This document shows positions 18,014 through 27,297 of a DNA stretch of 64,000 nucleotides, piece after piece (within the stretch, counting starts at the first letter, position 1; each line of letters starts with the position of its first letter). The stretch is taken from assembly GCF_033095945.1 (NCBI RefSeq), contig NZ_AP026800.1, positions 434,001-498,000 on the forward strand, given 5' to 3'. The notes below the pieces were generated by a model. It was not told the DNA's origin and ran no database searches. It saw only the letters and a program-made list of their open reading frames with translations. The position numbers were made by a program, and so were the translations under genes. This stretch comes from Bombiscardovia apis. Its GTDB lineage: Bacteria > Actinomycetota > Actinomycetes > Actinomycetales > Bifidobacteriaceae.

Positions 18014-19525
18014 ATGAACAATCCCTTTGAAGGCAAGGAAATCTGGTTCGGCGTCGGTTCGCAAGACCTCTACGGCGAGGAAGCCCTGCGCCAGGTAGCT
18101 GAGCAGTCCACCGAAATCGTAGACGCGCTCAACAAGACCGGCAAGATTCCAGCCAAGCTCGTATTGAAGCCCACGCTCAAGTCCTCGGACGGCATTAAGC
18201 AGTTCATGACTGAAGCCTCTTCCAACCCCAACTGCATCGGCGTAGTGGCCTGGATGCACACTTTCTCCCCGGCCAAGATGTGGATTCGCGGACTCGAAGT
18301 CCTGACCAAGCCCCTGCTCCAGCTCAACACCCAGCACCATTTCGAGATTCCTTGGGATACCATCGATATGGACTTCATGAACCTCAACCAGTCGGCCCAC
18401 GGCGACCGCGAGTTTGGCTATATTCTTACTCGTTTGGGCATCGCCCGCAAGATTGTCGTCGGTCACTACACCGACCCCGAAGTGGCTGAGAAGATTGGCA
18501 CTTGGGCCCGCGCCTGCGCCGGTTGGGATGCTGCTCAGACCATGCGCGTTATGCGTTGGGGCGACAACATGCGCAACGTGGCCGTCACCGAAGGCGACAA
18601 GACTGAGGCCGAGCGCGTCTTTGGCACCCAGGTCAACACTTGGGCCGTCAACGAGCTGGTTTCCTACGTAGACAAGGTTAAAGACGATCAGGTTAAGGCC
18701 CTCATTGAGGACTACAAGGCCAAGTATGACGTGGCTCCTGAGCTGCTCGATGCCCGCTACGACTCCCTCTTCACTGCCGCCAAGGAAGAGGCTGGCATGG
18801 TGAATATGATGAACGACTACGGCGCAACTGCCGCGGTCGACAACTTCGAGGATTTGGGCACTTTGAGTCAGCTGCCCGGCGTTGGCCCTCAGCGCTTGCC
18901 CTCCGAGTACGGCTTTGGCTTCTCGGCTGAGGGCGACTGGAAGACTTCGATGCTGGTGCGTATCGGCGCAGTTATGGGCGCAGGCCTCGAAGGCGGCGCT
19001 TCCCTGATGGAGGACTACTCCTACAACTTCGTGCCCGGCCATGAGGAAATCATGGGCTCGCACATGCTTGAGGTCTCTCCCTCCGTTGGTTCTATTGCTA
19101 AGCCCAAGCTGGAGATTCACCCGCTCGGCATTGGCAACAAGGCAGATCCGGTCCGCCTGGTCTTCTCTGTGGCTCCGCATAAGGACGCTATCGTGGTTTC
19201 TATGGCAGACATGCGTGAGCGTTTCCGCTTGGTTATGAACGTGGTCGACGTGGTTGAGCCCGAAGGTTCTCTGAAGGTGCTGCCCACCGCCCGCGCCCTG
19301 TGGAAGCCCCAGCCCTCGCTCAAGGTGTCGGCTGAGTGCTGGCTGCGTTCCGGTGCCGCCCATCACACTTGCATGACCACTTCCGTAGGCCGCGAGGCTT
19401 GGGAGGACTTCGCTCGCATGGCAGGCGTTGAGCTAGCGACCATCGATGAGTCCACCACGCCTGAGCAATTCGAGAAGGACTTGATGATGGAGGAGATTTA
19501 CCATCGTCTGGAGAACCAGCACTAA
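18014..19525 (+). CDS. araA: L-arabinose isomerase
   Basis: Converts L-arabinose to L-ribulose, the first step of the pathway. 503 residues, the family length. Motifs: EIWFGVGSQDLYGEEAL at the N-terminus, GVVAWMHTFSPAKMWIRGL, the metal-site segment around AEGDWKTSMLVRIGAVMG and EDYSYNFVPGHEEIMGSHML, and GAAHHTCMTT near the C-terminus. ATG 18014 is preceded by GAAAGAAAG. Last gene of the arabinose operon, followed by an intrinsic terminator. Confidence 0.96.
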   Translation: MNNPFEGKEIWFGVGSQDLYGEEALRQVAEQSTEIVDALNKTGKIPAKLVLKPTLKSSDGIKQFMTEASSNPNCIGVVAWMHTFSPAKMWIRGLEVLTKPLLQLNTQHHFEIPWDTIDMDFMNLNQSAHGDREFGYILTRLGIARKIVVGHYTDPEVAEKIGTWARACAGWDAAQTMRVMRWGDNMRNVAVTEGDKTEAERVFGTQVNTWAVNELVSYVDKVKDDQVKALIEDYKAKYDVAPELLDARYDSLFTAAKEEAGMVNMMNDYGATAAVDNFEDLGTLSQLPGVGPQRLPSEYGFGFSAEGDWKTSMLVRIGAVMGAGLEGGASLMEDYSYNFVPGHEEIMGSHMLEVSPSVGSIAKPKLEIHPLGIGNKADPVRLVFSVAPHKDAIVVSMADMRERFRLVMNVVDVVEPEGSLKVLPTARALWKPQPSLKVSAECWLRSGAAHHTCMTTSVGREAWEDFARMAGVELATIDESTTPEQFEKDLMMEEIYHRLENQH

Positions 19526-19559
19526 AGCACACGCCTTCGGGCGCTGATAAGTAATTCTA

Positions 19560-19601
19560 GGGGTCGGAGTCTGGCATTGTAGCCACCGGCCCCTTTTGTT
19601 T
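19560..19601 (+). terminator. Intrinsic terminator of araBDA
   Basis: Stem GGGGTCGG with CCGGCCCC (one T-G pair), 18-base loop, then TTTTGTTTT. Confidence 0.85.
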
Positions 19602-19690
19602 TGGCCTGGCAGTAGGGCTCGCCCACATTCGACCACAATGGACTCACCGCTGTCAATTCGGCAGAATTCTTACTACAGTAGGAGTCAGAA

Positions 19691-20596
19691 ATGGCAAGTA
19701 GTGGACGCAGGCAAGCGCAGGCGGAGCGGATAGGAGCCCAGAATCTTATGAGAACGATTCCCAATATCGAGTTGAGCAACGGTTCGGCCATTCCCCAAGT
19801 GGGCCTTGGCGTCTTGCGAGTAGCCAACGACCAGACCGCCAGCGTAGTGCGCTCAGCCCTAGAAGTAGGATATCGCCACATCGACACGGCCGCAGGCTAC
19901 GACAACGAAGCCGGAGTAGGGCAGGGCTTGGCTCAAGCTGGATATGCGAGCGGCCCCAAGCGCAGTGAGCTCTGGCTGACCACCAAACTTAAGGATTCCG
20001 AGCAGGGCTACGATTCAGCCCTCGCCGCCTTCGACCGCCAGCTAGGACTTCTCCAAACCGACTACGTCGACATGTATATGATTCACTGGCCTACCCCCTT
20101 CAACTGGCGCTCCGGGCAAACCTGGAAGGCCTTCGATCGCCTGCGCTCCGAGGGCAGGGTCGCATCCCTGGGCGTGTGCAACTTCCTACCCGAGCACTTG
20201 GAGCGGCTTTACGCGGAGACCGGCGAATACCCGGTCATCAACCAGATTGAGCTCCATCCCACCTGGCAGCAGCGCGAAACCGTATCCTACTGCAAGGAGC
20301 ATGGTATTGCCGTCGAAGCCTACTCTCCCTTGGCTCGGGGAGCGGACTTGGAGGCTGGCGGGGGAGTGATTGAAGCTATTGCCCAGCAGCACCGGGTGAG
20401 CCCGGCTCAAGTGATTTTGCGCTGGCATATCGAAAACGGCACCATCATTATTCCCAAATCAGTGCACCACAACCGTCAGCAAGACAACCTCAACCTCTTC
20501 GACTTCTCCCTGAGCGAGAGCGAGCATGCCAGCATCGACGCGCTCGACAGCCCCAAGCGCGCAGGCCACGACCCGCTGACCTTCACCTACGCCTGA
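19691..20596 (+). CDS. Aldo/keto reductase
   Basis: NADPH-dependent carbonyl reductase of the AKR superfamily, closest in layout to 2,5-diketo-D-gluconate reductases; physiological substrate not predictable. 301 residues. The catalytic tetrad is visible: Asp and Tyr in GYRHIDTAAGYDNEAG, Lys in LWLTTKLKD, His in YMIHWP. The cofactor end is IIIPKSVHHNRQQDNLN. ATG 19691 has AGGAG six bases upstream, which is why it is preferred to the ATG at 19749. Single gene; the next gene starts 54 bp later. Confidence 0.9.
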   Translation: MASSGRRQAQAERIGAQNLMRTIPNIELSNGSAIPQVGLGVLRVANDQTASVVRSALEVGYRHIDTAAGYDNEAGVGQGLAQAGYASGPKRSELWLTTKLKDSEQGYDSALAAFDRQLGLLQTDYVDMYMIHWPTPFNWRSGQTWKAFDRLRSEGRVASLGVCNFLPEHLERLYAETGEYPVINQIELHPTWQQRETVSYCKEHGIAVEAYSPLARGADLEAGGGVIEAIAQQHRVSPAQVILRWHIENGTIIIPKSVHHNRQQDNLNLFDFSLSESEHASIDALDSPKRAGHDPLTFTYA

Positions 20597-20650
20597 TGCA
20601 CTACGCGAGCACACAAGAGCCAAGCACACAAGAGCAGGGGGTGAATTGCA

Positions 20651-21541
20651 ATGAGCATGCCAGGAGAGCCCAACTGGCCGGGCGCAGATGACGGCAGCCG
20701 GCCCGGCGGGCATAATACTCGACCGCGCTCGCCCAAGCGGGGGAGTAGCAGTCCGAACCGCGCATACCGGCCCAAAGGCAGCGGCAATAGTGGCCTTGGT
20801 GACTGGCCGCAGCCGCCGTCCTCAGCGCGCTTCCGCTCCTCTTCGCTCACCGAGCGCATACTCATCTTGCTAGTCATCGCCGTAGTAGTAGGCATTACTA
20901 TTGGCTTTGTATTGCCCCGGGTGAGCCCTCGCATGGCCCAGATGACCGGCAGCTACACGGCCAGTGGAGACGCAGCCCAAGCCCTGGAACAATTGAGCGT
21001 GGTCGACAATCCCAAGCCTAAAAAGCACTACGACCGCAAGTCATTCGGCTTCAAAGAGACCGACGAAGACGGTAACGGCTGCAATGTGCGCGAAGACGTG
21101 CTCAGCCGAGACCTGCGCAACGTGACTTACACCAAGCCCGGCGGTTGCAAGGTAAAAAGCGGCGTGCTCCAAGACCCGTACACTGGCAAAACCATCAACT
21201 TTGTGCGAGGGGCGCAGACAAGTTCGCTAGTGCAAATTGACCACGTAGTCGCCCTCGAAAACGCTTGGAAATCTGGGGCAAGCGAGTGGGATACCGCCAG
21301 GCGCTACCAGATGGGCAATGACCCTTACAACTTGCTCGCAGTCGACGGTCAAGCCAACCAAGACAAGGGCTCAGCCTCCGCCGCCTACTGGCTACCGCCG
21401 CAAGTGGACTACCGTTGCTCATACGTGTCACGGCAGATAGGGGTCAAAGCCAAGTATGGGATGACGGTCACTAGCGCAGAGAAAACCGCCATGCTGGGCG
21501 TGCTCCACTCCTGCCCGGCCCAGCCGCTACCCAAGCAGTAA
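20651..21541 (+). CDS. Membrane-anchored extracellular HNH nuclease (DUF1524-like)
   Basis: 296 residues. A Pro/Gly/Ser-rich basic N-terminus (~70 residues) precedes one membrane helix (ERILILLVIAVVVGITIGFV), so the C-terminal domain should face outside. That domain shows the HNH/DUF1524 pattern: NGCNVREDVLSRDL, LVQIDHVVALENAWKSGASEW, then NLLAVDGQANQDKGSASAAY with Asn/Lys residues, and four cysteines likely forming disulfides outside the cell. Likely cleaves extracellular DNA for nutrition or defence. Start ATG 20651 with GGGGTG upstream. Confidence 0.83.
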   Translation: MSMPGEPNWPGADDGSRPGGHNTRPRSPKRGSSSPNRAYRPKGSGNSGLGDWPQPPSSARFRSSSLTERILILLVIAVVVGITIGFVLPRVSPRMAQMTGSYTASGDAAQALEQLSVVDNPKPKKHYDRKSFGFKETDEDGNGCNVREDVLSRDLRNVTYTKPGGCKVKSGVLQDPYTGKTINFVRGAQTSSLVQIDHVVALENAWKSGASEWDTARRYQMGNDPYNLLAVDGQANQDKGSASAAYWLPPQVDYRCSYVSRQIGVKAKYGMTVTSAEKTAMLGVLHSCPAQPLPKQ

Positions 21542-21570
21542 GCGGCGGCTTGCGCATCGGCGAATACAAG

Positions 21571-21616
21571 AAAAAAGGGCTGCGAATGCGTTTATGATTA
21601 CGCATTCGCAGCCCTT
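21571..21616 (-). terminator. Terminator of the DHA2 exporter gene
   Basis: Perfect 17-bp stem (AAGGGCTGCGAATGCGT with its complement), 8-base loop; on the minus strand it is followed by a run of T. It lies between two convergent genes and on the plus side lacks a T-run, so it serves mainly the minus-strand gene. Confidence 0.9.
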
Positions 21617-21640
21617 AACTTGTACTAGCAGCCCTTCGGC

Positions 21641-23290
21641 TCAGTGCTTTTCGCTGGTATCAGCAGGAGCGTTAATAGGCGGCGTAGTCATCTGCGCAGC
21701 GGCCGTCTTCTCCTTTTGCACAGCCTCGCACTCGGTCTGTGAAGACTGGCGGGCGTTAGCAGTACCGGGAATATGCACAAAATGCATGTGGCGCAAAATC
21801 ATACGAGACATAGCCCTGCCCGAGCCCGCATCCTCGCCGCGCACGCCGAAGTAGACCAGGGTGAGCATGCCGAAGCAGATAAGAGCCGAAATGCGCAGGG
21901 CCCACTGCACGCCGAAGATGTTCGAAGCAATCTGCGTAGACGCACCGCCGCCCAAGGACTGCTGGCGGGCATTCGTAATCGTCTCCATGGCAATCACCAA
22001 GATAGGCGCGCCCACAGCGCCAGCAATCTGCCGGGCCGTATTCGTCACTGCCGAACCAGCCGAAAGCTCCTTAGGAGGCAGGTTGTTTAGCGACCAAGTC
22101 GTCAGTGGCATCAGTGTAAAGCCCATACCAATCTGGCGCACAAACTGAAGAATCGACACCATGCCAATCCAAGTAGTAGAGCCAATCATGCTCATACCCA
22201 CCGTGCCGATGAAGAGAATAGAGCAGCCCGTCAAAGCCACCGGGCGGGCACCCATGCGGTCCAGCAAACGACCGCCGAAGAACTGGGCGATAGCAGTGCC
22301 AATAGCGCCGGGCAGCATCACCAAGCCAGACAGCGTCGCCGAAAATCCGCGGTCCGTCTGAATGTAGAGCGGCAAAATCACGGTAACCGAGCTGAAAGCG
22401 AAGAAGGAGAGCGAAGCAATAACCGTGCCCACCGTAAAATTCTTCACCTTGAGCACGCGCAAGTTCAGCAGCGGCTTCTCCTTGTGGAGCTGGCGCAACA
22501 CGAACCAGACAATGCCTGCAATACCAACAATCATCGGCAGCCACACCATAGGGCTAGCGATGGAGAAGTTCTCAATATTGGTGAAGCCAAACATGAGCCC
22601 GCCGAAGCCGAAAATTGAAAGCGCCACCGAGAAAAAGTCAGTCTTTATAGTCTTGTCTACCTCGCCAAAGTTGCGCAAGAGGAAGAGGGAGGCAACCAGG
22701 GCCACAGCGCCTAAAACGGCGAGAGAAAGGAAGATGGAGCGCCAGCCGCGCGAATCGGTCTGCCAGCCGCCAAAAGCGGGGCCAATAGCCGGGGCCACGC
22801 TCATAGCCACGCCCACCGTGCCCATCGCCATGCCGCGCCTGGCCAGCGGGTAAATCGAGAAGACGGTAATCTGTAAAACCGGCCACATAGCGCCAGTTCC
22901 AACCGCCTCAAGCATACGGCCGAAGAGTACGAGCGCAAAGGAAGTGGACTGCCAGCTCAAAAGCGAACCGATCGTGAAAATCGTCATCGAGGTAATAACG
23001 ATCTGCCGGGTGGAGAAGCGCTTGGTGAGGAAGCCGGTGAGTGGCACCATGACGCCCATAACCAGCTGGAAAATCGAAGTCAGCCACTGGCCGGTAGTTA
23101 AAGTGATACCGAATTCGGCTACGATAGTGGGCAGAGCGCTCGCCAGCTGGAGCTGCGTAAAATTGCCCAAAAACGTGATAGCAGTGAGTACAGAGAGGGA
23201 AATAAGCGCCGGTTTGGTTAGCTTTCCGTTAGCGTATGATGCCTCTCTGCTGAGCGCCTGCTTGCTTGCAGTCAGCTCTGGTTTCCTCAT
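21641..23290 (-). CDS. MFS drug-type exporter, DHA2 family
   Basis: Proton-driven exporter of the EmrB/QacA type. 549 residues with about 14 hydrophobic helices. Features: FLGNFTQLQLASALPTIVAEFG in helix 1, QWLTSIFQLVMGVMVPLTGFL, the motif-A-like loop TKRFSTRQIVI, and GWRSIFLSLAVLGAVALVAS after motif C (SVAPAIGPAFGG). The C-terminal ~60 residues are cytoplasmic. The ATG at 23290 is preceded by GAGGAAG on the minus strand. The substrate is unknown. Confidence 0.9.
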   Translation of the reverse strand: MRKPELTASKQALSREASYANGKLTKPALISLSVLTAITFLGNFTQLQLASALPTIVAEFGITLTTGQWLTSIFQLVMGVMVPLTGFLTKRFSTRQIVITSMTIFTIGSLLSWQSTSFALVLFGRMLEAVGTGAMWPVLQITVFSIYPLARRGMAMGTVGVAMSVAPAIGPAFGGWQTDSRGWRSIFLSLAVLGAVALVASLFLLRNFGEVDKTIKTDFFSVALSIFGFGGLMFGFTNIENFSIASPMVWLPMIVGIAGIVWFVLRQLHKEKPLLNLRVLKVKNFTVGTVIASLSFFAFSSVTVILPLYIQTDRGFSATLSGLVMLPGAIGTAIAQFFGGRLLDRMGARPVALTGCSILFIGTVGMSMIGSTTWIGMVSILQFVRQIGMGFTLMPLTTWSLNNLPPKELSAGSAVTNTARQIAGAVGAPILVIAMETITNARQQSLGGGASTQIASNIFGVQWALRISALICFGMLTLVYFGVRGEDAGSGRAMSRMILRHMHFVHIPGTANARQSSQTECEAVQKEKTAAAQMTTPPINAPADTSEKH

Positions 23291-23509
23291 TCACAACCAC
23301 TTCCTCTTTCTGATCGCCCAACGGGTGGAGGGGTCATATCCGGCTCCCGAACCAGTTAGTTATCCCATGTGTTCGCACGGTTCCATTGATGATGGAGGAC
23401 CAATCGCCTAAATTGCGCTGGCAGGGCATAGCAAAGCATGCTCCCGCTCGGCTAGAACAATCCGAAAAGATGCGCCTAATCCCACTTCACCATACTACGC
23501 CCCTTATGC

Positions 23510-23698
23510 TTACAGCGTTTGGCAATTGTCAACTATTTCCTCACGCGTTTCTACAGGTAAGTCACTAACACTTTCGCTCTTCTTGCCGCTCTTCTTGCCG
23601 CTATTTTTGCCGCTATTTTTGCCGATGGTTTGGGGCTTATTTGGATCTGAGCGGGGGAGGGGCTGAGCTCTTGGGGCTGTTTGGGTTGCTGGCTCTGG
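23510..23698 (-). pseudogene. Possible gene remnant encoding a Gly-Lys-Ser repeat tail
   Basis: On the minus strand a 62-codon open stretch without a start codon encodes a Pro-rich segment, then GKNSGKNSGKKSGKKS, then ESVSDLPVETREEIVDNCQTL cut by TAA at 23512-23510. The hydrophilic, protein-like composition suggests the end of a decayed gene, but a chance open frame over a tandem repeat is possible. It has no recognisable domain. Confidence 0.25.
23577..23624 (+). repeat. Four tandem 12-bp repeats
   Basis: Two copies of CTCTTCTTGCCG followed by two copies of CTATTTTTGCCG, perfect within each pair. They lie within the ~670-bp gene-free region between the exporter and the first RCC1 gene. Confidence 0.85.
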
Positions 23699-23770
23699 CT
23701 AAGTTAGTTTTGGGAAGTGAATCTTTAGTTTTCTAATTTGGTTTGTGATTGTGGGGTTGGGTGCCCGGGC

Positions 23771-23838
23771 GCTGGCGGCGGGGTTGGAATTCAGCAAGGG
23801 GAACTGCTTATTGCTTCACATCCAACCCCGCCGCCAGC
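23771..23838 (-). repeat. 18-bp perfect inverted repeat downstream of the RCC1 gene
   Basis: GCTGGCGGCGGGGTTGGA (23771-23788) and its exact complement (23821-23838) flank a 32-bp centre in which AGCAA and TTGCT can also pair. It lies ~125 bp past the stop of the minus-strand RCC1 gene. No T-run follows on either strand, so it is a strong hairpin but not a typical intrinsic terminator. Confidence 0.75.
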
Positions 23839-23961
23839 TCGCTTGCGCATTGCTGGCTTTTTGGCTTTGCGACTTTGGGTTGTTGGCTTCTGCTTTGGCT
23901 TTTCACTGCTTACTTGAGGCACCACTTGAGTAGTGCGATGTCTCAAGATAAACTTCCCTGA

Positions 23962-26900
23962 TTACTGGGCCGTTTGTAGGTGGCGCCCCTTGCCACGCTT
24001 GCGGTGACTACTGACTTGCAGTGCTGCGTACACTACTGCCGCCATAAGGCTGAGGGCCAGCAAGCTGCCTCCGCCTAGGCGTTGCAGGGGGATACTTCCC
24101 GCTGCTGGGAGGTTGAGGGGGATGAAGGGGTAGATGAAGTTGTGGATGGGGTAGTCGGGTTGGGCTGTTCCGTTTAGGGTCCATGTGACTATTACGGGTA
24201 CTGGGCCGCCTTCGTTGTTTCTGGGGGAGGTTACGGTCCAGGTGCCTGCACTACCGTTTGGGGTGGGGCCGGTTTGGGCTGGGGTGTTGCCGAATTTGAC
24301 GGCGGTGACGTTGATGTCGTAGAGCATGCCTGCGCTGACGGGGGTCAGGCTGAGTTTGCCCGGCCCGCCTTGTTTGTCACCCAGTTGGCCGTACTCGTTG
24401 TCACCCCAGGTCCAGATACCACCGGTGGTGTCTATGCCGATAGCATGTTTCCAACCGGAGAGGAGTTTGGTAAACGTGGTGCCGGGCTTGGGGTTGACGA
24501 CGATAGGCCGGGTTGGGCTGGTTTGGTTACCGGTGCCGAGCTGGCCTGAAGCGTTGTAGCCCCAAGCGTAGATACTACCGTTACTGCCAATACTCATGGC
24601 ACTGTCACTATTCGTGGTGACATTGGTGAAGGTAATACCAGAGGGGATGCTTGGTTCGGCTGGTAGTGGCTGGTTAACAGTGGTGCCGTTGCCGAGCTCG
24701 TAGTCGCCGTTGTAGCCCCAGGTGTAAATACGGCCGGTATCGCTGATAGCTAGTGACCAGTCGGCAGTAGCCGTGGCCTGTTTGAACGTGCTCACCCCGA
24801 CGGGTAGTTGGACTTGTACGGGTACGCTACTGCTGCTACCTACGTTGATGACACTGGTGCCGAGTTGGCCGTATTGGTTGGATCCCCAGCTGTAGGCTTG
24901 CCCGTTATCGCCTATGCCGATGGAGTGACCGGAACCGGCACTCACTTGAGTGAACTGGTAGACGCCAGCCGGTGTCTGCACTGCGACTGGGCTGAGCTGG
25001 TTAACGGTAGTGTTGTCGCCGAGCTGGCCGCTGTTGTTGGCTCCCCAAGCGTAGGTAGTACTGTTGTCGCCGATAGCGAGGGTATGGTCTCTTCCCGGAC
25101 TGACCTGCGTGTACGCGCCCACTCCAGTGGGCATGCTGATAGCTTGGGGTCGTAACTGGTTACTAGTAGTGCCAGTTCCCAGTTGGCCGCTCGTGTTGAA
25201 TCCCCAAGCGTACCAACGGTTATCACTTCCTAGAGCGAAGGAGTTGTTGGGTCCTGCGCTGATTTTGAGGAATTTGACTCCGTTTGGTGTGACCGCTTTG
25301 GTGGGTTGTAGTCGGTTGGTGGTGCTGTTGTCTCCTATCTGTCCGGCATCGTTTCTCCCCCAGGCGTAGAGGTCGCCGTCTGAGCCGATGGCGAGTGTGT
25401 GATACCAGCCTGCTGACACCTGCGTAAACAGCACACTCGACCCCTTAGGATGCGGGGTAATCGTAACGCTCGTTCCGCCACTGTTAGGCCCTCGGTTCGG
25501 GTCCATCGTGAAGGTGAAAGTTCGTTCCTCCCAATGGGCGGTCAGGGTGATGTTAGCGGTGACGGGTTCGTTGTAGGTGTAGGGCTTACCGTTGAGGAAC
25601 CAGCCCACAAACCCATGCCCAGCCCACGAGGGCTGCGTTGGCCATGTTGCTTTCGACCCCTCTAACACTCGTTGCGAGCCCGGTGGAATACCTGGTGCGG
25701 TGTCAAGATCGAAGGTGACGGTAAACGTATCCAAATACCGGAACCTTAACGTTTCGTTAGGCTGCGCAAACCCATTCAAGGTCCAGCTAACAATCACATC
25801 CACGTCCCCAGGAGCGTGAGGCGGAGTATTCCCCGTCCAAATACTCGAAACCGGTGTCACCGTACCCGGCGTGACAATACCACCGAACGTGACTCGGGTT
25901 ATCGTAATCGGCCCACCCACACGCACCGGAGTATTACGGTTGACGGTAGCGCCGTCGCCGAGGGCTCCTCCTGTGCTGTTGAATTTCGACATGCCCCACA
26001 TGTAGGTGTTGCCGTCACTACCTATGGCTGCTGAGTTAAAAGCACCGGCAGTAACGCTGATGAAAGTGACTCCAGAGGGTACATTCACTGGTATTGGGGT
26101 TGTTTTCCATGTTGCGGTAGTAATCCCTGCACCCAATTGCCCATAGGGGTACAGTCCGTTCCATCCCCATGCGTAGGTTTTATTGTCGGTGCCGATGGCC
26201 AGAGTGTGATGTCCTCCGGAGCTGAGACTTTTAATGCCAGCCCCTCCTGGCAGAGTGACTGTCACCCGTGTAGGAATTAGAACATTAGGTGTGCCACCGA
26301 GATCGGTGTCACCGGTACCATCTCCGAAGACACCCCTGTTGCGGATTCCCCATTTGTAGGTGTATCCGTCGTCAGCAATTGCGGTGGCATCCCATTCGCC
26401 AGCATTGATACTTGTAAACCGTTGGGTGCCAACTGGTGGATTTACTACAACGGCTGAATTACGGTTTACGGTGTCACCCGTAGCGAGCTGGCCGTAAGAG
26501 TTATTACCCCATGTGTAAATGAGTCCGTCACTACCTAAAGCCATAACAAAATCAGCTAGGATGCTGAACGTGGTGATTTTTACAGTATTAGGAATGCCAA
26601 CAACTTCGGTTGGTGAGTAACGATCATTGTTGTCTCCAACTCCTAAAACGCCAGAGCCTGAGCCACCTTCCGTGTTAGTGGTGTTGCCCCAAGCATAGAT
26701 TTTACCGTTGTTGCCAAGAGCGAAACTTGATGCGTACCCGGCTGCAATTCTTACAAATCGAACTCCTGCTGGTGGGTTGACGATTTGTGGTGTTGTCCGG
26801 TTAGTGGTATCGCCTAAGCCTAGTTGTCCGTGGTCGTTCATGCCCCATGAATAAGCATTTCCGTCGGTGCCGATGGCGAGAGAATGATTACCATGCCATC

Positions 26901-27280
26901 CTCCTGCGCTGATTTGAGTGAATTTCACGTTAGCTGGCATACGGACTCGTGTCGGCGTGGTGTGCCCGCCGGAGAGATCGCCGATGCCTAGTTCGCCGTA
27001 AGTGTTATCCCCCCAAGCATAAGCGTTACCATCATCGCCGATGGAAAGAGTATGTTCGAGCTTGGAGCTAATAGTGGTGAATTTCACTCCGCCTATAGTG
27101 TACGGCGTAATGGTGGCGGCGGTGCCACCGGCGGCGGGGCCGGACTTGGGGTTAAGGCGGAATTGGGTGGATTCGCTAGCGTGCGCTTGGGGTGGGGTGA
27201 TCAGGCTGGTGGACCCCCCCCCCCAGGACACTCATGGAGATAAGCGCCAGTATGGCGCTTACTGTGCGAAACCGTCGCAT
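23962..27280 (-). CDS. RCC1-propeller wall-anchored surface protein A (phase-OFF)
   Basis: The main frame (about 1,090 codons, open from 27231) holds 14 RCC1 blades recognised by Y-x-W-G...G-x-L-G, in two sets of seven, each a probable seven-bladed propeller preceded by a GP-x-x-GG segment. An InlB-B-type repeat (FDLDTAPGIPPGSQRVLEGS) separates them. The C-terminus is LPAAGS, a hydrophobic helix and a basic tail, a wall-sorting layout. The real start is ATG 27280 (AAGGGG seven bases upstream), which encodes MRRFRTVSAILALISMSVLG. The 11-G tract at 27224-27214 then shifts frame, ending at TAG 27178-27176. With G10 or G13 the signal peptide joins the RCC1 frame and ends at an AHA/SES cleavage site. 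Function likely adhesion or ligand binding; not shown by sequence. Confidence 0.82.
27214..27224 (-). repeat. Poly-G tract (G11) in signal peptide codons of RCC1 protein A
   Basis: Eleven consecutive G on the coding (minus) strand, directly after the CT of a Leu codon at the end of the hydrophobic core. As given it puts signal peptide and RCC1 frame out of register by one base. Confidence 0.95.
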
Positions 27281-27297
27281 ACCTGTACCCCTTAAGT

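Noticed and set aside
17264..19366. A 700-codon minus-strand open frame opposite araD/araA
   Set aside because: Mirror frame of two well-identified genes; its product is low-complexity His/Gly/Val and has no domain.
23527..23532. TTGACA on the minus strand as the -35 of the DHA2 exporter promoter
   Set aside because: No matching -10 at 16-18 bp better than CATAAG, and it lies ~235 bp from the start codon.
23577..23624. 12-bp tandem repeats considered as a CRISPR array
   Set aside because: No spacers between copies, units far too short, and no cas genes in the window.
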